NCBI RefSeq assembly: GCF_018603905.1 | Contig: NZ_JAHFZZ010000016.1 | Span: forward strand, 1-64,000 | Length of the DNA: 64,000 bases | Source of the DNA: Nonomuraea sp. NEAU-A123 | GTDB taxonomy: Bacteria; Actinomycetota; Actinomycetes; Streptosporangiales; Streptosporangiaceae | Reading direction: 5' to 3' | Shown: one piece after another, positions 43,612 through 51,926 of the stretch | Layout of the letters: every line of letters begins with the position of its first letter | Numbering within the stretch: position 1 is the stretch's first letter | Notes under the pieces: generated by a model | The model's database searches: none | What the model was told of the DNA's origin: nothing | The model's input: only the letters and a program-made list of their open reading frames with translations | Translations under genes and position numbers: made by a program

Positions 43612-44775
43612 ATGACCACGATCATGATCGACAATATCGGCACACTGGCCGGCGGACTGCCCGGCGCACCGGTGACGCGGGAGACCTCCGTGCTCATCGA
43701 AGACGGCGTGATCGCCGCCATCGGCGGCGATCACCGGGCTGACCGTGTCCTCGACGCGGGCGGTCTCACGGTGATCCCCGGGCTCGTCGATGGGCACGTG
43801 CACCCGACCTTCGGCGAGTGGACTCCCGCCCAGGACGCGATCGGCTGGATCCACAACTACCTCCATGGTGGCACCACGTCGATGGTGTCCGCGGGCGAGC
43901 TGCACATCCCCGGGCTGGCGTTCGACCAGCTCACCCCAGAGCTGGTGGTCAGCATCGCGATCGTGTCCAAGCACACCACCGGCCGGATGCGCCCGTCCGG
44001 GGTCAAGGTCGGAGCGGGCACGGCGCTGCTCATACCGGGTATGACCGAGCAGCACTTCGACCGGCTGGCCGCCGAGGGCGTCGACCAGTTGAAGTTCATC
44101 TTCTACGACTGGAACCGGCTGGACGACGGTGAAGCGGTCCAGTACGTCGCCTGGGCGCACGAGCGCGGGATGACCGTCAAGATGCACTCCGGCGGCGTTT
44201 CACGCTCCGGGTCGAGCCGGGTGGCCGGCCACGAGATCGTCGCGGCGGTCGGCCCTGACATCGTCGCGCACATCTCCGGCGGGCCGATCCCGATGCGCGA
44301 CGACGACATCCGTGCGGTGGTCCGCACGACCACCTCGGCGCTGGAGGTGTGCAGTTCGATGAACTACCGCGCCACCCAGGTCGTGGTCGACGAACTCCGT
44401 GCCGCAGGCGCGCTGGACCGGCTCACGCTGGGGACCGACACGCCCGGTGGGACCGGCGTGATCCCGCGAGGCATGCTCCGCAACATCTGTTTCCTGGCGT
44501 CGGTCTGCGGAGTCGATCCCGCCGACGCGGTCGCCGCGGCCACCGGCGTGACCGCCGCGGCCCACCGGCTGGACACCGGTGTACTGGCGCCCGGCCGGCC
44601 CGCCGACCTGGTCGTACTCGGTCCGATCACCGGCTCCGACGCCGGCGACGCGCTGGAGTCGTTCGCGATGGGCGACCTTCCCGGTATCGCGGCGGTGTTC
44701 GTCGACGGCGAGGCCCTGGTGTCCGGCCGCAGTGAGCAGACTCCCCCGCCACGGTCCGCCGTCCGGTGGCACTGA
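43612..44775 (+). CDS. Enamidase-like amidohydrolase
   Basis: This 387-residue amidohydrolase has the metal motif GLVDGHVHPTFG near residue 58, LHGGTTSMVSAGE near 88, MHSGGVSRSGSS near 195, HISGG near 220, and LGTDTPGGTGVIPRGMLRN near 275. The last block and the C-terminus (GDLPGIAAVFVDGE) closely match my memory of enamidase from nicotinate-fermenting Eubacterium barkeri. That enzyme hydrolyses 6-oxo-1,4,5,6-tetrahydronicotinate. A cyclic enamide is thus the expected substrate. With the downstream genes, the 2-carboxylate isomer is favoured, which would give 2-oxoadipate plus ammonia. Confidence 0.85.
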   Translation: MTTIMIDNIGTLAGGLPGAPVTRETSVLIEDGVIAAIGGDHRADRVLDAGGLTVIPGLVDGHVHPTFGEWTPAQDAIGWIHNYLHGGTTSMVSAGELHIPGLAFDQLTPELVVSIAIVSKHTTGRMRPSGVKVGAGTALLIPGMTEQHFDRLAAEGVDQLKFIFYDWNRLDDGEAVQYVAWAHERGMTVKMHSGGVSRSGSSRVAGHEIVAAVGPDIVAHISGGPIPMRDDDIRAVVRTTTSALEVCSSMNYRATQVVVDELRAAGALDRLTLGTDTPGGTGVIPRGMLRNICFLASVCGVDPADAVAAATGVTAAAHRLDTGVLAPGRPADLVVLGPITGSDAGDALESFAMGDLPGIAAVFVDGEALVSGRSEQTPPPRSAVRWH

Positions 44776-44786
44776 AAGGAAACCCG

Positions 44787-46115
44787 ATGCTTCAGACTTC
44801 CCAGCTGCGGGCCGCGTTCGCCACTCGTCTGTCCGATATGTACGGCGCCGAGGTCCCGGCGTACACGACGCTGCTCGACGTGGCCGGCGAGATCAACCAC
44901 GAGGTGCTGCGGCGTGACGCGGACGCCACGCGCTTGGGCGACATCAGCCGGGTGACCGCTGAGCGACACGGTGCGATCCGGGTGGGCAGTCCGCGGGAGA
45001 TGCGTCAGGCAGCGCAGATCTTCGCGGCGCTGGGCATGCATCCGGTCGGCTTCTACGACCTGCGGGACGCCGCCGCCAGCTCGGTGCCGGTGGTGTCCAC
45101 CGCTTTCCGCCCGATCGCGGCCGATGAGCTGGCGCGTAACCCGTTCCGGGTCTTCACCTCGATGCTCACCACTGCCGACCGCCGCTTCTTCGACGCGGAC
45201 CTGCGGGCCCGGCTGGAAGCCTTCCTGGAGCGCCGGGAGCTGTTCGCTCCCGAGCTGCTGGAGCTGGCGGCACGGGCCGAGCGGTACGGCGAACTCGATG
45301 ATCCCACGGCCGAGCGGTTCCTCCACTTGGCCGTCGAAGCGTTCCAGCTCTCCCCGGAGCCCATTGACCAGGCGTGGTACACCGAACTGGAGCGCATTTC
45401 CGCCGTGGCCGCCGACATCGGCGGCGTACGCAGCACGCACGTCAACCACCTGACGCCACGGGTGCTGGACATCGACGAGCTGTACCGGCGGATGAGCGAA
45501 CGCGGGATCATCATGATCGACCAGATCCAGGGGCCGCCACGGTGGGCCGGGCCGGATGTCCTGTTGCGACAGACGTCGTTCCGGGCGCTGGCCGAACCCC
45601 GGAGGTTCCGCGCGGCCGACGGCTCGGACACCGACGGCACGCTTCGCGTTCGTTTCGGGGAGGTCGAGGCCCGTGGCATCGCTTTGACGCGCGAAGGCAG
45701 GGCGCTCTACGACCGCATGGTGGCTGAGACCGACCGGCTCGTGGCCGAGTCCGGCAGGTCCCGGCAGGACGTCGCGGAGGGCGTGTGGCGCGCGCACCTG
45801 CCTGCGGACGAGCGCGGGCTCGCTGACCAGGGGCTGGCCTACTTCACGTATCAAGCCGTTCTCGACGACGGCACGATCAGCGCGACTCCGATCGTGTACG
45901 AGGACTTCCTGCCCCGCTCCGCAGCCGGGATCTTCCAGTCCAACCTCACCGACGAGGGCACTCGGGACTCGACTCAGGCCGCCACTGCCTACGACGAAGG
46001 CCGGCTGTCGGAGATGATCGGCAGGCAGGTCCTGGATCCGTTCGAACTGTACGAGGCGCAACAGCGACAGTCGCTTCAACATGCCCGCAAAGAGCTTGGA
46101 CAGCCACCGGTATGA
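44787..46115 (+). CDS. hglS: 2-Oxoadipate dioxygenase/decarboxylase (HglS, DUF1338)
   Basis: The 442-residue protein belongs to the DUF1338/YdcJ family, a VOC-fold Fe(II) enzyme that turns 2-oxoadipate into D-2-hydroxyglutarate and CO2. Visible family blocks are FRVFTSMLTTADRRFF, THVNHLTPRVLDIDELYRRM (metal His), WAGPDVLLRQTSFRALAEPR and FTYQAVLDDG near the end. The metal ligands are two His and a Glu in the family. AAAGGA lies six bases before ATG 44787, and the stop overlaps the next gene. It follows the enamidase by 11 bases, which strongly suggests that enamide cleavage yields 2-oxoadipate. Confidence 0.9.
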   Translation: MLQTSQLRAAFATRLSDMYGAEVPAYTTLLDVAGEINHEVLRRDADATRLGDISRVTAERHGAIRVGSPREMRQAAQIFAALGMHPVGFYDLRDAAASSVPVVSTAFRPIAADELARNPFRVFTSMLTTADRRFFDADLRARLEAFLERRELFAPELLELAARAERYGELDDPTAERFLHLAVEAFQLSPEPIDQAWYTELERISAVAADIGGVRSTHVNHLTPRVLDIDELYRRMSERGIIMIDQIQGPPRWAGPDVLLRQTSFRALAEPRRFRAADGSDTDGTLRVRFGEVEARGIALTREGRALYDRMVAETDRLVAESGRSRQDVAEGVWRAHLPADERGLADQGLAYFTYQAVLDDGTISATPIVYEDFLPRSAAGIFQSNLTDEGTRDSTQAATAYDEGRLSEMIGRQVLDPFELYEAQQRQSLQHARKELGQPPV

Positions 46116-48922
46116 GTACTGAACTGATAGCCGATCTGCGTGCCGCTGTCCGGGGCGAGGTGGCCGCCGACGCGGGCGCCCGCGCCCTGTACTCGGCGGA
46201 CGCCTCGAACTACCGCCGGATCCCCGTGGCGGTCGTCTTTCCGCTCGACCGCGATGATGTGATCGCCGCGGTGGCCGCGTGCCGTCGTCATGGCGCGTCG
46301 ATCACCTCTCGCGGCGGCGGAACCAGCACCTCAGGCCAGGCCGTCGGCGAGGGTGTGGTGCTGGATTTCTCCCGGCATTACTCGCGGATCCTGTCCATCG
46401 ACCCGGACGCGCGGACCGCCCGCGTCGAACCGGGCATTGTGCTGGACGACCTGCAGTCCGCGGTCGCGGGGCACGGCTTGGTATTCGGGCCGGATCCCTC
46501 CACCCACGGCCGGTGCACGATCGGCGGGATGATCGGCAACAATGCCTGCGGCTCGCACTCCTTGGCCTGGGGAAAGACCAGCGACAACGTTCTCGAACTC
46601 GAAGTGCTCACCTATGACGGGGCGATACTCACCGTCGGCCCGCTGACCCGCGCGGAGCTCGATCACGCGATCGCCGAAGGCGGCGAACGCGGGCGCATCC
46701 TGGCGGCCGCCCGGGACCTCGTGCTGGGCGACCTCAGCACTCTGCGAACCGAATTCGGCCGGTTTCCGCGACAGGTATCGGGTTACTCCCTTGAGCATCT
46801 GCTGCCGGAGAACCGGTTCGACCTTGCCCGTGCGCTGGTCGGCACCGAGGGCACGTGCGTGGTGGTGCTCTCGGCGACCCTCCGGCTGGTGGCACGGCCG
46901 GCGACGCGCACCCTGGTAGTGCTCGGATACGCGGACTCGTTCGCCGCGGCGGACGCCGTACCGGCGTTGATCAGGTGCGCACCGATGACGCTGGAAGGCC
47001 TGGACCGCAGCCTGACCCGGATGGTCGACCGGCCCGCCGCACTCGACCGGCTTCCTGAAGGCGACGCGTGGTTGTTCGCCGAGATCGATACGGACGATCC
47101 GGCGGAGCTGGCGGCCGCGGCGGAGAACACGGGAGGCTTCCTCGGCACGCATGTGGCCGTCGACCCCGACGACCAACGTGCGTTGTGGAGCATCCGGGAG
47201 GACGGAGCCGGCCTTGCGACGCGGCTGCCCGACGGATCGGAGGCATGGCCCGGCTGGGAGGACGCGGCCGTCCCACCGGACAATCTCGGCGCCTACCTGC
47301 GCGATTTCGTGGCCCTGTTGGACCGGTACGCGCTTCGCGGCGCCGTCTACGGGCATTTCGGCGAAGGCTGTCTGCACGTCCGGATCGACTTCGACTTCAG
47401 CACCGAGGCGGGAACGACCCGGTTCCGGGCGTTCCTCGCCGAGGCCGCTCGGCTCGTCGCGGCGCACGGCGGCTCGCCGTCCGGCGAACACGGCGACGGC
47501 CAGGCGCGCTCAGAGTTTCTCGATCGGGTCTACAGCCCACAAGCCATCGGCCTGATGGCGCGCTTCAAGCAGATCTGGGATCCCGAGGGCCGGCTCAACC
47601 CGGGGATCGTCGTCCATCCGCGACGCTCCGATCAGGACTTGCGCGTCTCGCCGCATCGTGTCCCGTTGCAGCTGGCGACGGTGCTCGGCTTTTCCGAGGA
47701 CGGTGGGGACTTCGCCAAGGCGACCCGCCGCTGTGTCGGCGTCGGCAAATGCCGGACAACAGCCGCGACCGGATCGGTGATGTGCCCCAGCTATCGGGTG
47801 ACCCGCGACGAACGTGACTCCACCCGTGGGCGCGCCCGGCTGCTGTACGAGATGACGCAGGGCGAGGTGATCACCGACGGCTGGCGTTCCCGCGAAGTCC
47901 GGGACGCACTGGATCTGTGCCTGTCCTGCAAGGGATGCAGCTCCGACTGTCCGGTCGGTGTGGACGTGGCGAGCTACAAGTCCGAGTTCCTGTATCACCA
48001 CTATCGGCACCGGCTACGCCCGATGTCGCACTACTCGATGGGTTGGCTTCCTCTGTTGTCACGGCTGGCGGGGCGGGCACCTCGGCTGGCCAACGCCGTG
48101 ACCCACTCGGCGTTGGCGCCCGCGCTGAAACGGCTGGGGGGCATCGCCCGGCAACGCCCCATTCCTTCGTTCGCCGACCAGACTTTTCTGCGCTGGTTCC
48201 GCAGCCGTCCGCAAGGGCCGTCAGGGCGGCCGGTGCTGCTGTGGGTGGACTCGTTCAACAATCACTTCAGTCCTCAGGTGCTGCGTGCGGGAGTCGAGGT
48301 GCTCGAATCCGCCGGGTTCCAGGTTCGCGTGCCGCAGGGAACCCAGTGCTGCGGGTTGACCTGGCTGACCACCGGCCAGCTCGGCCAGGCCCGCCGCGTC
48401 GCGGCTCGAACCGTCGCCGCTGTGGAACGCCACCCGGACATGCCCATTGTCGGTCTCGAACCGAGCTGCACCGTGGCGCTCCGGTCGGATCTGCCCAACT
48501 TGCTGGACACGGCCGCCGCACGACGAACCGCAGATCGTGTCACCACTTTCGCCGAGGCTCTGGTCGACAGCGACTACGAACCATCGCGACTGGACACGCT
48601 TTCACTGAGCCAGACCCATTGCCACCAGCACGCCGACTCGGGGAGTGCGGCCAGCAGCGAGCTCCTGCGCCGAGCCGGTGTGGACAACACCGAACTGGCA
48701 TCCGGCTGCTGCGGCCTGGCGGGCAACTTCGGTTTTGAACGCGGGCACTACGAGGTGTCGGTGGCCGCGGCCCAACAGGTGTTGCTCCCCCGGATTCGAG
48801 GTGCCTCGGCCGAAACGGTCGTGCTCGCCGACGGGTTCAGCTGCCGAACCCAGATCGACCAGCTGACCGACCGGACAGCCCACCATGTCGCCGAATTGCT
48901 TGCCGCCGCCGTCAGACGATGA
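46112..48922 (+). CDS. D-2-hydroxyglutarate dehydrogenase (YdiJ-like FAD and Fe-S protein)
   Basis: In 936 residues, residues 1-510 form a VAO-type FAD-linked oxidase with TSRGGGTSTSGQAVGEG and IGGMIGNNACGSHS. A ferredoxin-like region follows with CVGVGKC (about 545) and CLSCKGCSSDCPVGVD (about 605). A C-terminal pair of Cys-rich GlpC/HdrD domains ends the protein (CCGLTWLTTGQ, CCGLAGNFG). This layout is that of YdiJ, which oxidises D-2-hydroxyglutarate to 2-oxoglutarate. The ATG overlaps the hglS stop. It is the natural next step after HglS and delivers carbon to the TCA cycle. Confidence 0.9.
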   Translation: MSTELIADLRAAVRGEVAADAGARALYSADASNYRRIPVAVVFPLDRDDVIAAVAACRRHGASITSRGGGTSTSGQAVGEGVVLDFSRHYSRILSIDPDARTARVEPGIVLDDLQSAVAGHGLVFGPDPSTHGRCTIGGMIGNNACGSHSLAWGKTSDNVLELEVLTYDGAILTVGPLTRAELDHAIAEGGERGRILAAARDLVLGDLSTLRTEFGRFPRQVSGYSLEHLLPENRFDLARALVGTEGTCVVVLSATLRLVARPATRTLVVLGYADSFAAADAVPALIRCAPMTLEGLDRSLTRMVDRPAALDRLPEGDAWLFAEIDTDDPAELAAAAENTGGFLGTHVAVDPDDQRALWSIREDGAGLATRLPDGSEAWPGWEDAAVPPDNLGAYLRDFVALLDRYALRGAVYGHFGEGCLHVRIDFDFSTEAGTTRFRAFLAEAARLVAAHGGSPSGEHGDGQARSEFLDRVYSPQAIGLMARFKQIWDPEGRLNPGIVVHPRRSDQDLRVSPHRVPLQLATVLGFSEDGGDFAKATRRCVGVGKCRTTAATGSVMCPSYRVTRDERDSTRGRARLLYEMTQGEVITDGWRSREVRDALDLCLSCKGCSSDCPVGVDVASYKSEFLYHHYRHRLRPMSHYSMGWLPLLSRLAGRAPRLANAVTHSALAPALKRLGGIARQRPIPSFADQTFLRWFRSRPQGPSGRPVLLWVDSFNNHFSPQVLRAGVEVLESAGFQVRVPQGTQCCGLTWLTTGQLGQARRVAARTVAAVERHPDMPIVGLEPSCTVALRSDLPNLLDTAAARRTADRVTTFAEALVDSDYEPSRLDTLSLSQTHCHQHADSGSAASSELLRRAGVDNTELASGCCGLAGNFGFERGHYEVSVAAAQQVLLPRIRGASAETVVLADGFSCRTQIDQLTDRTAHHVAELLAAAVRR

Positions 48923-48966
48923 CGTCGAACGTCCCGCAGACGTCCGCCAGGCCGGCCTGGGGTGCA

Positions 48967-49861
48967 CTAGCGCAGGGCGTCGAGCAGCTCACTCTCCTCT
49001 TGGCTCTGCGGAAAGCCAGACACGGCCGCCAGCATGATGCGGTCATCCTCGCGAACGGCGAATGAGTCGCACCTGACCGGCCAAGATCTGTGTCGGTCTG
49101 TCAGTGGGTCGTGGGCGACGTGGCCCCATACGGCGCCGCACGGTGTGACGACCTTCTCCAGGCCCAGCCCGTATCGGTTCGGGTTGCCGGGCTCCTCGGC
49201 GACGGTGGTGCGCATCTGCTTCAGCTGGGCGGGAGGCAGCAGCTTGCCGGCGCGGCCGGGACCGGCGAACTTCGTCCCGGCGGGCGTGCCGGGAGGCAAC
49301 AGGGGCGCGATGTGGGCGGCGTCGGGCTCGTAGCCGTGGGCGAGCCCGCGGTTGTCCGGCCGGCCGATGCCGGTGGGCAGGTAGGTGTTCTTCAGGTTCA
49401 GCGGCTTGGCGATCCGCTCCTGGATCAGGTCGCCGAGGCTCTGCTCCGTGACCTTCTCGGCGATGAGGCCGAGCGCGACGTTGGTGTTGCTGTAGGAGTA
49501 CTGCCTACCGGGCGCGAACATCGGGTCGTGCCCGGCCGCCGCGGCGATCAGCTCCTCGGGGGTCCACTGCCTGGTGAAGCACGTGTCCGCTTCTGGTCCA
49601 CGGCGCCTGCCGGACGATCTCGGTCGCCGGCCCGTGGCCGCCGTCGACCCGCACGATCACCCCGGGGGCGCCGGCATCCACGGCCCGCTGAGCCAGCTTG
49701 GTCAGGTGAGCCGTCGATGTCACCTCCGCCTCGGTGTGCCGCACCGTGGCCTGTGTGGTCTGCGTGGCCGAAGCCGATGCGGCCGACGACCCGCCGGCCA
49801 TGACCGCGCCGGTCAGGGCGGTGGTCACCAGCAGCGCCAGCGCCGCACGTTTTTCAGTCAT
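48967..49861 (-). pseudogene. Beta-lactamase/D-Ala-D-Ala carboxypeptidase family protein, decayed
   Basis: It starts at ATG 49861 with a signal peptide (TEKRAALALLVTTALTG). It follows the family to DGGHGPATEIVRQAPWT, then shifts frame and resumes as TRQWTPEELI and GRQYSYSNTN. The stretch carrying the catalytic SxxK is deleted at the junction (about 49600). A second gap removes residues before KLLPPAQLKQM, and the usual GHTG-type motif has become GHVAHDP before an early end. At least three lesions exist, so the protein cannot be an active serine hydrolase. The YSN motif alone survives. Confidence 0.75.
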
Positions 49862-50186
49862 GTGGTGCTCCCCCGAGGAACGCCCCGGCTCGATCAGATC
49901 GACGACCTGCGAGCTACCGGGCTCGTGCCGAACGACGATCAGTCTGTTCAAGCACGGCCCGCCGAACGATCAGGCTGTCCCCCTGGTCAGGGCGCGATCC
50001 ACGACCACACGGGGTACGGCTAGCCCTACCAGCCAGGTGCCCCTTCATTGCCTTTGTCGGGATTTGAGGCAGTTGGGAGGTGCGGCTCAGTGTCCGGTTC
50101 CCGGGCCGGGGCAGCCTCTGCGAGGGGCTGTTTCGCCGTGACCGGGCGCCGGGTGCCTGGGCGGTGTGCCCGAAAGGGGGGTGACG

Positions 50187-51926
50187 ATGATGTCACCGGG
50201 GAAGAGGAAGCCGGATCTGGTGAGCTTCATGTTCGCCGAGCAGCCGGACGGGAGTTACGTGACGTCCCTGCGGGGCCAGGCGGTGCTGCAGGAGCCGCTG
50301 CTGAACAAGGGCACGGCGTTCTCGCCGCAGGATCGGGCCGAGCTGGGGCTGGACGGTCTGCTGCCGCCGGTGGTGGAGTCGCTGGACGAGCAGGTGCGGC
50401 GAATGTACGCGCAGTACCGGGCGCAGCCGAGCGACCTGCTGAAGAACGTCTACCTGGAGGCGCTGCGGGACCGCAACGAGGTGCTGTACTACCGGCTGCT
50501 GAGTGATCATCTGCGCGAGATGCTGCCCATCGTGTACGACCCGACCGTCGGCGAGGCGATCAAGACCTACAGCCATGAGTACCGCCGTCCCCGGGGCGTG
50601 TACCTGTCCATCGACGACGCCGGCGGGATCGAACGGGCGTTCAAGAACATCGGGCTGGGCCCGGACGACGTCGATCTGATCGTGGCCTCCGACGCCGAGG
50701 AGATCCTGGGCATCGGCGATTGGGGGGTGGGCGGTGGCGCCGGCATCGCGGCCGGCAAGCTGGCCGTTTACACGGCCGCCGCGGGGATCGACCCCGGCCG
50801 GGTCATTCCGATCGCCCTGGACGTGGGCACCGACAACGAGGCGCTGCTGAACGACCCGGCCTATGTCGGCAACCGACACGCGCGGGTACGGGGTCAGCGT
50901 TACGACGACTTCATCGACGCCTATGTCACCACGGCCACCCGGATGTTCCCCGGTGCCCTGCTGCACTGGGAGGACTTCGGGCCGTCCAACGCCCGGCGGA
51001 TCCTGGAGAAGTACACCGGCCGGATCTGCACCTTCAACGACGACATGCAGGGCACCGGCGCGATCGTACTGGCCGCCATGCTCAGCGCCGTCAAAGTGTC
51101 CGCCATGCCGATGCGTGAACAGCGGATCGTCATCTTCGGCGCGGGTACCGCCGGCATCGGCATCGCCGACCAACTGCGCGACGCGATGATCCGCGACGGC
51201 CTGGACCACAGCACCGCCACCCGGCGGATCTGGCCGATCGACAAGCAGGGCCTGCTCATCGACGACATGAGCGACCTGCGTGACTTCCAGCAGCCGTATG
51301 CCCGCCCGCGGGACGAGGTCGCCGACTGGGCGCGGAACGAGCACGGCATCTCGCTGGCCGAGGTCGTCGAGCGGGTCAAGCCGACCATGCTGCTGGGCAC
51401 CTCCACCGTCCACGGCGCGTTCACCGAGAAGATCGTGCGCACGATGGCGGCGGGTGTGGACCGTCCGATCATCTTCCCGATCTCCAACCCGACCGAGCGG
51501 ATCGAGGCGATGCCCGCCGACCTGATCCGCTGGAGCGACGGCCGGGCCTTGATCGCCACTGGCCTCCCGATCGAGCCGATCACGTACAACGGCGTCACCT
51601 ACGCCATCGCCCAGGCCAACAACGCCCTGCTCTACCCCGGACTGGGGCTGGGCGTGGTGGTCGCGCGGGCCCGCCGGGTCAGCCCCGGCATGTTCCAGGC
51701 GGCGGCTGACGCCGTCGGCGACATGGTCGACGTCTCGGCGCCGGGTGCGTCCCTGCTGCCCCAGGTGGACAACCTGCGAGAGGTCTCCGCCACCGTGGCG
51801 GTCGCCGTGGCCAACCAGGCCGCTGAGGAGCACCTGGCCGGCACCACCCTGCGCGACACCGTCCAGCAGGTGCAAGATGCCATGTGGCAGCCCACGTACC
51901 GCCCGATTCACGGGAACGGGCAATGA
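50187..51926 (+). CDS. NAD-dependent malic enzyme
   Basis: The 579-residue enzyme has the family blocks LLNKGTAFS near residue 40, YDPTVGEAI near 120, the metal/malate site FEDFGPSNA-like WEDFGPSNARRIL near 268, FNDDMQGTGAIVLAA near 288, and the NAD motif IFGAGTAGIGIA near 320. It oxidatively decarboxylates malate to pyruvate. ATG 50187 is chosen because GGGGGG lies six bases upstream; GTG 50166 is an in-frame alternative. Its stop overlaps the fumarase start, so fumarate is channelled to pyruvate by one transcript. Confidence 0.93.
   Translation: MMSPGKRKPDLVSFMFAEQPDGSYVTSLRGQAVLQEPLLNKGTAFSPQDRAELGLDGLLPPVVESLDEQVRRMYAQYRAQPSDLLKNVYLEALRDRNEVLYYRLLSDHLREMLPIVYDPTVGEAIKTYSHEYRRPRGVYLSIDDAGGIERAFKNIGLGPDDVDLIVASDAEEILGIGDWGVGGGAGIAAGKLAVYTAAAGIDPGRVIPIALDVGTDNEALLNDPAYVGNRHARVRGQRYDDFIDAYVTTATRMFPGALLHWEDFGPSNARRILEKYTGRICTFNDDMQGTGAIVLAAMLSAVKVSAMPMREQRIVIFGAGTAGIGIADQLRDAMIRDGLDHSTATRRIWPIDKQGLLIDDMSDLRDFQQPYARPRDEVADWARNEHGISLAEVVERVKPTMLLGTSTVHGAFTEKIVRTMAAGVDRPIIFPISNPTERIEAMPADLIRWSDGRALIATGLPIEPITYNGVTYAIAQANNALLYPGLGLGVVVARARRVSPGMFQAAADAVGDMVDVSAPGASLLPQVDNLREVSATVAVAVANQAAEEHLAGTTLRDTVQQVQDAMWQPTYRPIHGNGQ

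Noticed and set aside
33787..48922. Nicotinate degradation by the known fermentation route.
   Set aside because: That route ends in 2-formylglutarate and needs hydroxymethylglutarate-type and dimethylmalate enzymes, none of which is present. HglS and the YdiJ-like protein instead require 2-oxoadipate.
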